Source: Syntrophaceae bacterium UBA7520 (GTDB lineage Bacteria; Desulfobacterota; Syntrophia; Syntrophales; Smithellaceae). Taken from it: DNA of 64,000 bases. Both the position numbers and the translations under genes were made by a program. The stretch is from the NCBI GenBank assembly GCA_002478265.1, contig DLNC01000025.1, forward strand, positions 346 through 64,345, read 5' to 3'. Under the pieces are notes generated by a model, which worked only from the letters and a program-made list of their open reading frames with translations, ran no database searches and was not told the origin of the DNA. Position 1 is the first letter of the stretch. Each line of letters opens with the position of its first letter. Below, piece by piece: positions 48,796 through 58,696 of this stretch.

Positions 48796-49767
48796 ATGAA
48801 GAAGAAAATGCCGCGCATATTATTGTTTTCAGGGATTGTTCTTGCCGTTATCATCTTAGGTTTATTTGCCGCCATAAAATATTCATCCCCCGTGAGTCCT
48901 GCGCCTGACGGGAAAATTGCCGCGGTTTTCCGCGCGGCGGATTATTCTCATCTGCCTTCTTTGAGTTATTACCAGGCGCGCGATGGAGTAAAGCTCGCTT
49001 ACCGCTCTTATCCTTCCGGCGCCTCATCTTCCAAAACAGTCGTTTTGATACACGGGTCGACCGGTTCGAGCATGATGATGCATCCGCTTGCCAAATACCT
49101 GCAGGGGCAGGGCATTCATGTCTATGCCCCGGATATGCGCGGGCATGGTTCATCAGGCGAAAAAGGAGATATCGCTTATATAGGCCAACTTGAGGATGAT
49201 CTGGAAGACTTCATACATGAAGTTGTGAAAGAGAGACAGGATTTAACGCTGGTTGGTTTTTCTTCAGGCGGTGGTTTCGCGCTTAGATTTGCCGCGGGCG
49301 ATAGGCAAAATTATTTCGACAGATACATTCTGCTCGCCCCTTTTATCGGATATAACGCGCCGACGAACCGGCCGGATATAAGCGCATGGGCAAATGCCAG
49401 TATTGCCCGCATCATTTGCCTTTCCCTGCTTGGCCCCGTTGGCGAAAAGTGCCTTGGTCATTTGCCGGTGTTGGCGTTTGCGGCTGATCCGGAAAATGCC
49501 CGGAATCAAACCGCCGTATATTCCTATAGGCTTTTGAAAAATTTTGGCGCTCATCAAAACTATAAGGCGGATTTGAAAAACGCCGCCAAGCCCATTGCCG
49601 TTATGGTCGGGCAGGAAGACGAATTTTTCTATCCACAAAAATTCCTGCCGGTGTTTGCCGCGGGCCAGCCGCACGCGGAAATCACCATCGTGCCGGATGT
49701 CGGGCACGTTTCACTGATTATAGACGGAAGCGCCCTGGAGGCGATTGCACAACAGATTGTTCGCTAG
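48796..49767 (+). CDS. Membrane-anchored alpha/beta hydrolase (lysophospholipase/monoglyceride-lipase-like)
   Basis: A 323-residue serine hydrolase with an N-terminal membrane anchor (about 5-28). The alpha/beta-hydrolase core shows VLIHGSTGSSMMM near 83-95 (oxyanion region), MRGHGSSG near 115-122, the nucleophile elbow GFSSGGGFA near 154-162, an acid in VGQEDEFFY near 274-282, and His in VPDVGHVS near 302-309. The family splits lipids or other esters at the membrane. AAAAAAGGAG is just upstream of the ATG. No operon partner is evident; a REP-like element follows. Confidence 0.9.
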   Translation: MKKKMPRILLFSGIVLAVIILGLFAAIKYSSPVSPAPDGKIAAVFRAADYSHLPSLSYYQARDGVKLAYRSYPSGASSSKTVVLIHGSTGSSMMMHPLAKYLQGQGIHVYAPDMRGHGSSGEKGDIAYIGQLEDDLEDFIHEVVKERQDLTLVGFSSGGGFALRFAAGDRQNYFDRYILLAPFIGYNAPTNRPDISAWANASIARIICLSLLGPVGEKCLGHLPVLAFAADPENARNQTAVYSYRLLKNFGAHQNYKADLKNAAKPIAVMVGQEDEFFYPQKFLPVFAAGQPHAEITIVPDVGHVSLIIDGSALEAIAQQIVR

Positions 49768-49810
49768 GAATATCATTAGTTGTCAGTTGAAACAAAAGGA
49801 TAAGTATTTT

Positions 49811-49893
49811 GTCATCATGAGAAGCGCGAGTGATGGCGATCTTATTAAATTATTGACCTTATGAGATCGCTTCGCTTCGCTCGCAAAGACTGA
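49811..49893. repeat. REP-like inverted repeat
   Basis: GGCGATCT and AGATCGC are inverted about 25 bases apart, flanked by GTCATCATGAGAAGCGCGAG on one side and TTCGCTTCGCTCGCAAAGAC on the other. This resembles the widespread intergenic CGTCATTGCGAGCGAAGCGAAGCAATCTC-type palindromic element (truncated here to stay short), degenerate in one arm. It fills most of the gap between the hydrolase and DUF255 genes. Confidence 0.5.
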
Positions 49894-49970
49894 AAGAGTA
49901 TTTTGCTGAGGTTCTCGATTAAATGTTGATACAATAATTTTGTTACAACTAAAAAGAAGGCAGTAGCATA

Positions 49971-52028
49971 TTGAAGCAAAACCGTCTCAAGCACGAAAAG
50001 AGTCCTTATCTTCTTCAACATGCCGATAATCCCGTGGACTGGTATCCCTGGGGCGAGGAAGCGTTTGAAGCGGCGCGCCGCGAGGATAAACCTGTTTTCC
50101 TTTCCATCGGTTATGCCACCTGCCACTGGTGCCACGTGATGGAGCGCGAATCGTTTGAAGATGAAGAAACGGCGCGCCTGCTCAATGATGCCTTTATCTG
50201 CGTAAAAGTAGACCGCGAAGAACGCCCCGATATCGACAGTGTTTACATGAAAGTCTGCCAACTTTTGACGCATTCCGGTGGCTGGCCACTCACCATCATC
50301 ATGGCACCGGAGAAGAAACCTTTTTTTGCCGCTACCTATATACCGCGAGAAACACGCTACGGAAGAATAGGCCTTAAAGAATTAATTCCGCGGATAAAAA
50401 AATTATGGGAGGAAAAACGCGCGGCGCTGGATAATAATGCCGCGCAGATACAGGACGCGCTCAAGCAAATAAAGCAACCATCGGTGGCGCAAAAGCTATC
50501 TGCGGGGATACTAGATAAAGCCTATGAATATTTTGCGCGCGGTTTTGACCCCGTCTACGGCGGCTTCGGGCAGGCGCCCAAATTTCCCACGCCGCATAAT
50601 CTTTATTTTCTACTTCACTATTTTCACCGCCATAAAAATCATTTTGCTTTGCACATGGTCGAAAAAACGCTGCAGAGCATGCGTCGGGGCGGCATCTATG
50701 ACCATATCGGCTTTGGATTTCACCGTTATTCGACAGACGAGCGCTGGGTTGTTCCTCATTTTGAAAAAATGCTCTATGATCAGGCGCTGCTCGCGCTGGC
50801 ATATCTCGAGGCTTATCAACTTACCCGTAAAAATGAATATGCCCAAACCACGCGGGAAATTTTCACTTATGTGCTTAGGGATATGACGGGTGCCGAGGGC
50901 GGTTTTTACTGCGCGGAAGACGCGGACAGCGAAGGCGTGGAAGGAAAATTCTATCTCTGGACACAAGATGAAGTAAAAAAGATTCTGCCGCCCGGCGAGG
51001 CGGCACTGTTTTTATCTCATTATTATCATCCCGCGGATACGGAGATGCCGGGAATGCAGGAGATGCCCACGGGGTATTTTATTCTTCATCTTGCGCCGTC
51101 ATCCGCACAGATACAGCCCATGGCCGATGAAGTCAGGAAAAAATTGTTTGCCTTCCGCAATACGCGTGTTCATCCCTTGAAAGATGACAAGATTCTGACT
51201 GATTGGAACGGCCTGATGATTGCCGCGTTGGCCAGAGGCGCGCAGGTGCTTGATGAGCCTCTGTATTTAAAAGCGGCGCAAAAAGCGGCGGATTTTATCT
51301 TTACGCGGATGGCGGATGCGCAGGGAAATCTTTTGCACCGTTGGCGCCACGCAGATGCCGCAATCGCTGGTATGCTGGATGATTATGCCTTTTTTGTTTG
51401 GGGCTTGCTCGAGCTCTACGAAGCGGGTGGCGAGGCAAAATATCTGGACGGAGCGCTGCGGCTGACCAAGCAAATGCTGGAGCGCTTTGAAGATAAAAAA
51501 GAAGGAGGCCTGTTTTTTACATCCTCCGATGCCGAAGAGGTTCTCCTGCGGCAAAAAGAGGCGCAGGATGGAGCGCTTCCTTCTGGCAATTCCGTCGCCA
51601 TGCTCAACATTCTGCGCCTGGCGCGCGTGACGGCTGATCCAGAGTTGGAAAATAAAGCGAATAAGATTGCTGAATATTTTTCGGCACAGGTGGCTCAATA
51701 TCCGGCAGCTTATACATTCCTTTTATGTTCGCTCGATTTCGCATTTGGCCCATCCTATGAAATAATCATCGCGGGAAAGCCCGATAATGAAAACACCAGA
51801 GAAATGATCAAGGCGCTGCACGATCTTTATCTGCCCAATAAAGTTGTGCTTTTTTTGCCGTCCGCTGCTGATAAAAAAGATATTTTAAGAATCGCGCCGT
51901 TCTTAAAAGAGTTTTCTTCCACGGACGATAAAGCCAGAGCTTATGTATGCACCAATTATTCCTGCCAGAAACCAGCCGAAAGCGCCAAGGAGTTAATAAA
52001 GTTATTACGTAAAGATAATCCCAAGTAA
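49971..52028 (+). CDS. DUF255 thioredoxin-domain protein (YyaL/spermatogenesis-associated 20-like)
   Basis: A 685-residue two-domain protein. The N-terminal thioredoxin-like domain (about 5-125) opens with SPYLLQHADNPVDWYPWGEEAF and has the redox pair C-H-W-C in YATCHWCHVMERESF near 45-59. The C-terminal two-thirds is an alpha/alpha-toroid (glycosidase- or N-acylglucosamine-epimerase-like), with GGFYCAEDADSEG near 307-319 and WNGLMIAALARGAQV. The function of this widespread family is not established; a redox or sugar-related role is suggested. The start is TTG (49971) with AGAAGG 10 bases upstream. Confidence 0.88.
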   Translation: MKQNRLKHEKSPYLLQHADNPVDWYPWGEEAFEAARREDKPVFLSIGYATCHWCHVMERESFEDEETARLLNDAFICVKVDREERPDIDSVYMKVCQLLTHSGGWPLTIIMAPEKKPFFAATYIPRETRYGRIGLKELIPRIKKLWEEKRAALDNNAAQIQDALKQIKQPSVAQKLSAGILDKAYEYFARGFDPVYGGFGQAPKFPTPHNLYFLLHYFHRHKNHFALHMVEKTLQSMRRGGIYDHIGFGFHRYSTDERWVVPHFEKMLYDQALLALAYLEAYQLTRKNEYAQTTREIFTYVLRDMTGAEGGFYCAEDADSEGVEGKFYLWTQDEVKKILPPGEAALFLSHYYHPADTEMPGMQEMPTGYFILHLAPSSAQIQPMADEVRKKLFAFRNTRVHPLKDDKILTDWNGLMIAALARGAQVLDEPLYLKAAQKAADFIFTRMADAQGNLLHRWRHADAAIAGMLDDYAFFVWGLLELYEAGGEAKYLDGALRLTKQMLERFEDKKEGGLFFTSSDAEEVLLRQKEAQDGALPSGNSVAMLNILRLARVTADPELENKANKIAEYFSAQVAQYPAAYTFLLCSLDFAFGPSYEIIIAGKPDNENTREMIKALHDLYLPNKVVLFLPSAADKKDILRIAPFLKEFSSTDDKARAYVCTNYSCQKPAESAKELIKLLRKDNPK

Positions 52029-52058
52029 AATTGAAAAGCCCAGAGAAAAATTACGAAT

Positions 52059-52409
52059 CTATTTATTTCCTGCACATTCCGAACTGCCGTGGCCGCGGCC
52101 GGCGGTGGTTTCTTTGGTCAGAACGCCTTTTTCAAAAGTCAGGATATAAATAAAATCTCCTTCCCCGCAGTTATAGTGCCAGAGCTCTGCCTTCTTTCTG
52201 CATTTTTTCGCTTTGTTCTTTTTCTTTGATAATACAATAACTTCATCATCCGCGCAGGCGGTTTCCACAAGCGACGGCTTGCCGCATAGCTTTTGCACCT
52301 GCTTTTTGCTGTCACCCGTCGTCACCAGCTCCAGGCCGCAGCGAAAAGCCAGACTAAAGCTGACAGAAACCACAAGAAAAAAGATCACCAGAATAAAATA
52401 TCGTATCAT
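52059..52409 (-). CDS. DUF2845-like secreted small protein
   Basis: A 116-residue exported protein: signal peptide MIRYFILVIFFLVVSVSFSLA, then FRCGLELVTTGDSKKQVQKLCGKP typical of DUF2845. This family is a small periplasmic module with paired cysteines (FRCG, KLCG, TACADD, KKCRKK, YNCGEG). The WHYNCGEGDFIYILTFEKG region is the beta-rich core. GAGGGG ahead of the ATG at 52409 fixes the start over an ATG at 52424 that overlaps the methyltransferase stop. Likely translated with the upstream methyltransferase. Function unknown. Confidence 0.82.
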   Translation of the reverse strand: MIRYFILVIFFLVVSVSFSLAFRCGLELVTTGDSKKQVQKLCGKPSLVETACADDEVIVLSKKKNKAKKCRKKAELWHYNCGEGDFIYILTFEKGVLTKETTAGRGHGSSECAGNK

Positions 52410-52423
52410 AATCAATCCCCTCA

Positions 52424-53350
52424 TTATTTGATTAACAGCAGATATTCGTACTTATACAAATCATAAACAAACTGCTGGATAATTTCCTGCTCGTCGGTGG
52501 CCGGTGTTTTCACGCGCATTATCGCGGTCAATTTATCGCAAAACTTAAGGGGTAAAAAATCGGCGATCGGGCCGCGCCGGACTTTGTGATTAAAAGCTAC
52601 GGCGATTTTTTGCAAGTAAGAAAATTTGATGGTGTATTCATCGTGTCCTTTAAGCGTAATCCGTTCGGGCATGCCCGCGGGGGTAATCTGCAGCATATTA
52701 CGCAGGTCATCGGGCGGAGCGGCCTCACAGCTATGCTCGCTTAGATATACATATTGCACACCGGCACGGCAGATATTTTCCAGAAGAGTTAACGCGCCGA
52801 TGTTGATGGCCTCGTCAGGCGCAAAACTTATGTCATATTCATTGGCAAAATGCTTTGCTTGACTTTCGAAATATATGAGATCTTCCGTTTTATCTGATGG
52901 AAAATTATTTTGAGGAATTAAGGCGGGAAAGTCTCCCATAATTTCATTGAGGATGATCAAATCAAAGCGCGAGAAAAAAGCAGCATCTTTTTTTAAAACA
53001 TCGGCCTGGATAAATTCCACGTTATATTTTTGCAGTGTCTCTTTTTGCCGATTTAAAAGATGAGGAGAAATATCCAGAGCCGTGGCGCGAATGTTTGGAT
53101 TTAGCTCCAGAAAATCACGTAACAGATAGCCCATGCCGCCGCCGATTTCGAGAATATCACGCACCGCGGAAAAAGGGATATATTTTTCCAGAAAACGATA
53201 AAGATTAACGCCGAGAGAGGCTTTTGTTTTCAGGATCCGACGGCAGGGGCTGTTTTCTGGGTAAAGCGCGTTCCCGACGGTCAGCTCCCAGCCGAGAGTA
53301 TCCAACTCGTGGGTGTGATAATGTTCTGTCGTGCTCAGACGGTAGTTCAT
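52424..53350 (-). CDS. Class I SAM-dependent methyltransferase-like protein
   Basis: A 308-residue protein with a SAM-binding Rossmann domain: motif I ILEIGGGMGYLLRDFL near 67-82, strand 2 ATALDIS, EFIQADVLKKD near 118-128 and FDLIILNEIMGDFP near 134-147. The final 140 residues are a distinct C-terminal domain with YVYLSEHSCEAAPP near 205-218. Lack of a recognisable substrate domain leaves the acceptor open. Divergent from the AddB-like gene with a 54-base gap. TAATG overlap with the small secreted gene suggests coupling. Confidence 0.8.
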   Translation of the reverse strand: MNYRLSTTEHYHTHELDTLGWELTVGNALYPENSPCRRILKTKASLGVNLYRFLEKYIPFSAVRDILEIGGGMGYLLRDFLELNPNIRATALDISPHLLNRQKETLQKYNVEFIQADVLKKDAAFFSRFDLIILNEIMGDFPALIPQNNFPSDKTEDLIYFESQAKHFANEYDISFAPDEAINIGALTLLENICRAGVQYVYLSEHSCEAAPPDDLRNMLQITPAGMPERITLKGHDEYTIKFSYLQKIAVAFNHKVRRGPIADFLPLKFCDKLTAIMRVKTPATDEQEIIQQFVYDLYKYEYLLLIK

Positions 53351-53404
53351 AGAAAATTAATAGTGGTTTTTGTGAAAATTATGATATTCAAGTACTTAAT
53401 TTAG

Positions 53405-55861
53405 ATGATCAAAAAAAGCCATGAAAATATTCATAAAAGTGATTTTGGTAAGGATGATGGTCAAAAACCGGGAGGGCGCGTGCAAAGCTATTCGCAAAAG
53501 ATAATCGAGCTTCTGCGCGCGGATTATCCCGACCTTTCTGGTTGGACAATAGTTTGCGCCAATGACCGTACGGTGGATCCGGCGCAGCAATATTTACATA
53601 GTAGGCTGGGCGGAATCATGCCACGGGTGGAGAGCTTTGACGCCTACTTAACAAGGAAAATAAGCGGCAAGTTAAAGTTGCATCCCGTATCCGGCGATGA
53701 ACAGCTTCTTTTATTTATCCAGTATTTAGCAAAAAGATTTCCGGACGAACCTTATCCTGCCCGCAGAGCCGCGCATCTTTTGCCTTTGCTCCTGAAGCTG
53801 GCGGAATATAACATCAGCCGCAAGACGATCTTCGGCGCGGAGCGCTTCACTGACGATGAATGGAGCAGATTAGAAGAATATTTCGATATGGCGCAAGATT
53901 TCCGCAAATGGCTTACCCGGAAAAACCTGTTTTTGCCGGAGTTGGAATTATCGCTGTTGGCGGACTTGACTCCCTCGGATAATGAAGTATTCGTCGGGCT
54001 TCCCGCGATGACGCCCGTAACGGAACGCTTCTATAGAAGAATAAGTAAAGAAAAACTTTTTATCGAACCGCCACTTTTTGGCGCCGATTTATTCGCCTGC
54101 GAAAAGCCACCCTTTGATTCGGCCAAAAATCTGGTTTTGTCCTTCGACGGTGAAATAAAAAGCGCCAAAGGAAACAATATTGATTTGGTGTCGCTGGAGG
54201 GCCTGCATGCGTTGGCTGATCTGGTGACGGTCGAAGTATCTGCATTTCTTGATGAACGGTCAGGAAATGAACAATTGATGATTTTTTTGCTCGATGAATC
54301 GCTTACGCCAATGCTCTGGAACAGGGCGCTGCGGCATTTCGGCAATGCCGTAAACCTGGCCGTCTGGCTGCCTTTTGCCGCCACGGCGGCGGCAAGAAGA
54401 CTGCTGACAGAAACTGCAAAGGCAAAAAATTCAGGACGTGTCCCGGATTTCAAGAAATTTGCCGCGGCCTGCGCGATGGAGTTGACGCAAAACTCCGAAA
54501 ATTACGTGCGCGAGGAGTGCGAGGCGCTGGAGGCGGCGATATCTTTTGCCACCCTCCTCGATGAATGGAAAGAGCATTTGGGACAAGGTTTATCCGATGC
54601 AGTGGAAATACTCATCAAGGTAAAAAAATTTCGCGTCACAGGAAGCAGATCCGCGCCGGTACAGGTGGTAGGTTTTGGCCATGTTTCGGGGGAAAGATTC
54701 AGCAGGGGGCTTGTTCTTTCCCTGGACAGCGGCATTATGCCCAGCCAGCCATATGAAGGGCCTTTTATCAATCCGGTGCATGTGCCCCAGTTGAGAAAAA
54801 CTGTTTTTGAATATGAGGATCTGATATTCAGACAGATTCTGGCGCAGGCCAACAGAATAAGAATCGTCGCGGTAAATGACCTGATCAGGGAAAGAACGCC
54901 CAGTTATTATATGAGCCTGCTGGCAGAGGAATTCGGCAGGTCAGTCAAAGCCATGGCGTTTAAAGAATGTTTGCCGGTAAGTAAAAGTGACCGGAAGCCC
55001 AAGATAAAACTCGATGATACGCTGAGAGCTAAGCTCAGAGATTTCACCTATTCATATTCGAGCCTCAGTAAAATATTGACCTGTCCTTTTTTATTTTATC
55101 ATGAACATATCCTTAAAATTAAGCCCCCTTCCTTTATGGATGACGAAGAGAAAATCAACATGCGGATGGGAGAATTTGTGCATAATTTTCTTCAGCAGTT
55201 GGCAAGCGGCAAGGATAAATTCAATGAATGGGAAAAGCTTTTTGATAGGATGTGGGAGAGTAAAGAAAACGCCGCGGTCCGAAATATCCCCGGTATTGAT
55301 ATCTACATGCTCAACGCGAAATTATTTTTACGAGAGATTTATGAAGATGAAAAAGAAAAAGGTGAGAGCGTAGTTTTTGCCGATAACATACTGGCTTGCG
55401 AAAAAGAATTTCACGGTATGATTGCCGAAACATATAAAATCACCGGCCGCGTGGACAGGCTGGCAAAAATAAACGGACGCATGGAAATTATTGATTTCAA
55501 ATACACGAAAAAGCAGGACAGGTATTTGTTGCCCGCCAAGGCAAGCGTGCTGGGGCGTTTTCAGGACAAAAAGATTCTTCATCCGGCGGCACAGCTTATA
55601 ATTTATCAGCATTTTAACGAGGCGCAGGCCGCGCGTTTTTATTTTTTAAAGGAGCCGAAGCAAGAGCGGCAAATCCAACTGCCGGAGAAAGAAAGCGCGG
55701 CGGCGGGTGAATTGATGCAGGCGATTAAGAAACGCCTTGATGAAATTATCGAGGGCAGAGAACTTTCGCCGGGCTACGATGACGCGGATTGTGAGTACTG
55801 TCAATTTCAGGCGCTTTGCGGCAGGGAAGATTATTATAAAGCGACGCGGGAGAACAACTGA
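53405..55861 (+). CDS. AddB-like PD-(D/E)XK exonuclease with iron-sulfur cluster
   Basis: An 818-residue partner of the AddA-like helicase. The N-terminal 550 residues are UvrD-like but have lost the Walker A P-loop, as in many AddB proteins. The C-terminal RecB-family nuclease (about 550-818) shows ITGRVDRLAKINGRMEIIDFKYTKK near 680-704, with the catalytic D-x-x-x-IIDFK. Four cysteines for a [4Fe-4S] cluster are one in LTCPFLFYHE (near 562) and three in DCEYCQFQALC (near 798-808). It processes double-strand breaks for recombination. Its stop overlaps the start of the helicase gene by 1 base (TGATG). Confidence 0.85.
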   Translation: MIKKSHENIHKSDFGKDDGQKPGGRVQSYSQKIIELLRADYPDLSGWTIVCANDRTVDPAQQYLHSRLGGIMPRVESFDAYLTRKISGKLKLHPVSGDEQLLLFIQYLAKRFPDEPYPARRAAHLLPLLLKLAEYNISRKTIFGAERFTDDEWSRLEEYFDMAQDFRKWLTRKNLFLPELELSLLADLTPSDNEVFVGLPAMTPVTERFYRRISKEKLFIEPPLFGADLFACEKPPFDSAKNLVLSFDGEIKSAKGNNIDLVSLEGLHALADLVTVEVSAFLDERSGNEQLMIFLLDESLTPMLWNRALRHFGNAVNLAVWLPFAATAAARRLLTETAKAKNSGRVPDFKKFAAACAMELTQNSENYVREECEALEAAISFATLLDEWKEHLGQGLSDAVEILIKVKKFRVTGSRSAPVQVVGFGHVSGERFSRGLVLSLDSGIMPSQPYEGPFINPVHVPQLRKTVFEYEDLIFRQILAQANRIRIVAVNDLIRERTPSYYMSLLAEEFGRSVKAMAFKECLPVSKSDRKPKIKLDDTLRAKLRDFTYSYSSLSKILTCPFLFYHEHILKIKPPSFMDDEEKINMRMGEFVHNFLQQLASGKDKFNEWEKLFDRMWESKENAAVRNIPGIDIYMLNAKLFLREIYEDEKEKGESVVFADNILACEKEFHGMIAETYKITGRVDRLAKINGRMEIIDFKYTKKQDRYLLPAKASVLGRFQDKKILHPAAQLIIYQHFNEAQAARFYFLKEPKQERQIQLPEKESAAAGELMQAIKKRLDEIIEGRELSPGYDDADCEYCQFQALCGREDYYKATRENN

Positions 55862-58644
55862 TGAAAAGTGTTCTGGTGAAAGCTTCGGCAGGATCAGGAA
55901 AAACGACAAAGCTTACCCAGGAAGTTTTCCGTAGAATCGGCGGGAAGTTCATTATCGCTCTGACTTTCACCCGGGCGGCCACCACCGAGATGCGCTCTCG
56001 CATCATGAGGGAAATAGCCGACCAGAGAGATATTCCTTTACTAGAGAAACTGCGTCTGATTATGGAGGCGGGAAGAGTCGGCTATTCAACCATCGACTCC
56101 TTTTTTTACCGCCTTTTTGTTGCCTCGGGTGCTGCCTCCGGTTTTGCGCCGCAGCTTGCCGATGAAAAGACGCAGACCAAAATGCTGCGTGAAATTAAAA
56201 CGCTTTTTCGCGACCGCGTGCGGCAAAACGCCTTGGCTGATAAGATAATTATCGCGGCCAGAATTTTAGGGACGGATATCGACAGGCTTTGGGAACCGCT
56301 GGCGGAAGAACAGACTGTTGAACGCTGCCTTCTCGACAGAGAAAGACTCGCGGACATTGATAAACTGATGAGGGAAAACGGTGTTTTGAAAAACAAGCTC
56401 ATATCCCTTGCGGAGAAAGCAGCGTCTCTGTCTGATCAGGTTGTGCCCGCCGTGAAAAGCCGGGTTATCAATTATTTGGGCGACTACGATAATTTTGTAT
56501 CCAAAACACTCGCCACGCATGCCGATCTGGAAAATTACACAAGCTTGGGTAAAAACATTAAATGGGATGAAAAGCCATATAGGCAACTGAACAAAATATT
56601 TCAGGAATACCGGAATGTTGCCGAGAGACTCGCTCTCAACAAGGCGCTACTCAGAGAGCTGGCGCTCGCCTCGCTTTGCGAAATTTATCTGGAGGCGGCT
56701 GACGCGGTAAAAAAGGAAAAGAGTCTAATATTTTTTCATGACGTGCGCCGAAAACTTCTGGCATTGGATGGCGATGATTACCGTGAGCGCCCGGCGCTCA
56801 TGAGCCAATATTTTTCTCTCGGGCTCGACCGCACGGAACATCTGTTGATTGACGAATTTCAGGACACATCCAAAGGTGATATCCAGATATTGCTGCCGCT
56901 GATTGATGAGATTTTAGCCGGGGGCGGTGAGCGTGGCGAAAGGTCATTTTTCGCGGTGGGCGACTGGAAGCAGATGATTTACGGCTGGCGCGGCGCGGAC
57001 CGCGAGGCGCTGGAGGAGGCCATCGGCAGATACCTGAATAACGGGACCATCAGCGAAGAGTCGCTCGCGTACAACTACCGCAGCACGCCGCTGCTTATTT
57101 CTTTTTTTAACGAACTTATCGGCCATCTTTATGAAGGAAAAGAAAAATCAGAAACACAAATGCCACCGGAAAATTCAGATGATTTTGAGGGCGTGACGGA
57201 AGTTAATCTTGTCGAGCTGGAAAAGGACGGTCTTTCGGAAGCATCTTTCTATCCCGCGATCGTAGAATACCTGATGAAGAAAAAAGCGGAATACGGATGC
57301 GCCTGGGGGGACATGGCCGTGCTGGCCTTGACGAACAATCATGTCCAGAACATAGAAGCCGAGCTTTTAAAAAATCGTATCGGCGTGGCGGCGGTGAAGG
57401 GCAGGCAGCTTCTTTCCACGCCCGAAGGTGTGGCAGTGATGATCTTTATTGCCGCTGCGCTGGGGAACGATGCGCCGTTTATCACCGCGGCGGCGGATTC
57501 CATATTGCGGAAAGAAATCTTTGGCAAAATCAAAGAGTTACAGGCGAAGTTCGAGCGGCAATATCCCCGTCCCTATGGGCTGATGGCTGTCAGCCATACA
57601 CTTGAACTGTTGCGCGGAAAGATTCCCGCAAGCATATTGGATATCTGGCAGGATGAGGCGCGCATTTTTTTTGGCGCCGGCGGCGATGCGGATGAATTCC
57701 TGTCACGCATGTTTACCGTGCGCTTTAATATAAAAGTTCCCGAAGCGGAAAAAAGCGCCAACATCAAGGTGGACACCATTCATGGGACAAAGGGACTCCA
57801 GTTTAGTCATGTTTTTGTTTTCTGGAATGAAGACGAAAAAAGCGCGCCCGTTTATTTAAAATCGGAGCATTGCCATGTGCAGTTTTCCCAACGGGAGATT
57901 GAATTTTTCAAGGCAAGTGACTCTGCCGTAGCTGAAGAAATTATCAATAATTATCTGGCAGGTCAAATGAAACAGCGCCGCGAAAGAGCGAATGTTTTTT
58001 ATGTGGCTGCCACCAGAGCCGTCCAGACGCTGACGGTGTTTCTACCGAAAAAGAAAAGTGAAACTTACAAGCCCGTGCATCAAGCGGTGCTCGACGCTTT
58101 TTGCAGTTTCGCGCCAGGAGGCAGTAAAAAAGAGATATATTCGTCTTCGCGCGGGGAGGAAAAAAAGGTCACCGTGGAAATACTCGATGTTCCCGTAAGG
58201 CACGCTGGCGAGCCGGAGAAATACGGCGAAATTGATCCAACCCTTTTATCCATCAGCATTAAAAGGGGGATTATGCGCGGCGAGCGCCTGCACCGTTGGC
58301 TGGCCAAGGTTATTGACCCCAAGGAATTGCCCCCTCCTGGTGAATTGAATCCGGAAGAGTATGAAGCGGTGCTGAGATTTCTAGAGAGAAAAGATGTGGC
58401 GGAAATTGTTTTTCGGCCGGGGAAGGTTTATACGGAGCAGCAGATTTCGGATAAGGAAAGTTTCGGCGTCGTGGACAGAATGATCGTGGACGATGAGCGG
58501 GTAACCATTATCGATTATAAATCCGGTTCAATGAAGGGATTGAGGCAGAAATACGATGAGCAACTCCGACGTTACACGAAGATTATGAAAAGCCTCTATC
58601 CCGGGAAAAAGGTTGAATATTACATGCTGTCTATCGATTTTTGA
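55861..58644 (+). CDS. AddA-like UvrD-family helicase/nuclease
   Basis: A 927-residue superfamily 1A helicase with fused C-terminal nuclease. Motif I ASAGSGKTTKLTQE is near 8-21, motif Ia TFTRAATTEM near 35-44, motif II DEFQDTSKGD near 330-339, motif III YGWRGAD near 372-378, motif IV NYRSTPLL near 404-411, motif V TIHGTKGLQF near 639-648 and motif VI FYVAATRAVQTL near 708-719. The nuclease domain carries VVDRMIVDDERVTIIDYKSG near 870-889. Together with the upstream gene it forms a break-processing helicase-nuclease (AddAB family). The pair is divergent in length and N-terminus from the Bacillus proteins, so symbols are withheld. Confidence 0.9.
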   Translation: MKSVLVKASAGSGKTTKLTQEVFRRIGGKFIIALTFTRAATTEMRSRIMREIADQRDIPLLEKLRLIMEAGRVGYSTIDSFFYRLFVASGAASGFAPQLADEKTQTKMLREIKTLFRDRVRQNALADKIIIAARILGTDIDRLWEPLAEEQTVERCLLDRERLADIDKLMRENGVLKNKLISLAEKAASLSDQVVPAVKSRVINYLGDYDNFVSKTLATHADLENYTSLGKNIKWDEKPYRQLNKIFQEYRNVAERLALNKALLRELALASLCEIYLEAADAVKKEKSLIFFHDVRRKLLALDGDDYRERPALMSQYFSLGLDRTEHLLIDEFQDTSKGDIQILLPLIDEILAGGGERGERSFFAVGDWKQMIYGWRGADREALEEAIGRYLNNGTISEESLAYNYRSTPLLISFFNELIGHLYEGKEKSETQMPPENSDDFEGVTEVNLVELEKDGLSEASFYPAIVEYLMKKKAEYGCAWGDMAVLALTNNHVQNIEAELLKNRIGVAAVKGRQLLSTPEGVAVMIFIAAALGNDAPFITAAADSILRKEIFGKIKELQAKFERQYPRPYGLMAVSHTLELLRGKIPASILDIWQDEARIFFGAGGDADEFLSRMFTVRFNIKVPEAEKSANIKVDTIHGTKGLQFSHVFVFWNEDEKSAPVYLKSEHCHVQFSQREIEFFKASDSAVAEEIINNYLAGQMKQRRERANVFYVAATRAVQTLTVFLPKKKSETYKPVHQAVLDAFCSFAPGGSKKEIYSSSRGEEKKVTVEILDVPVRHAGEPEKYGEIDPTLLSISIKRGIMRGERLHRWLAKVIDPKELPPPGELNPEEYEAVLRFLERKDVAEIVFRPGKVYTEQQISDKESFGVVDRMIVDDERVTIIDYKSGSMKGLRQKYDEQLRRYTKIMKSLYPGKKVEYYMLSIDF

Positions 58645-58696
58645 TATCGTTCATGTGCTGATATCAAGATAGCCGCGGAAACTCTATTTTAAAAGG

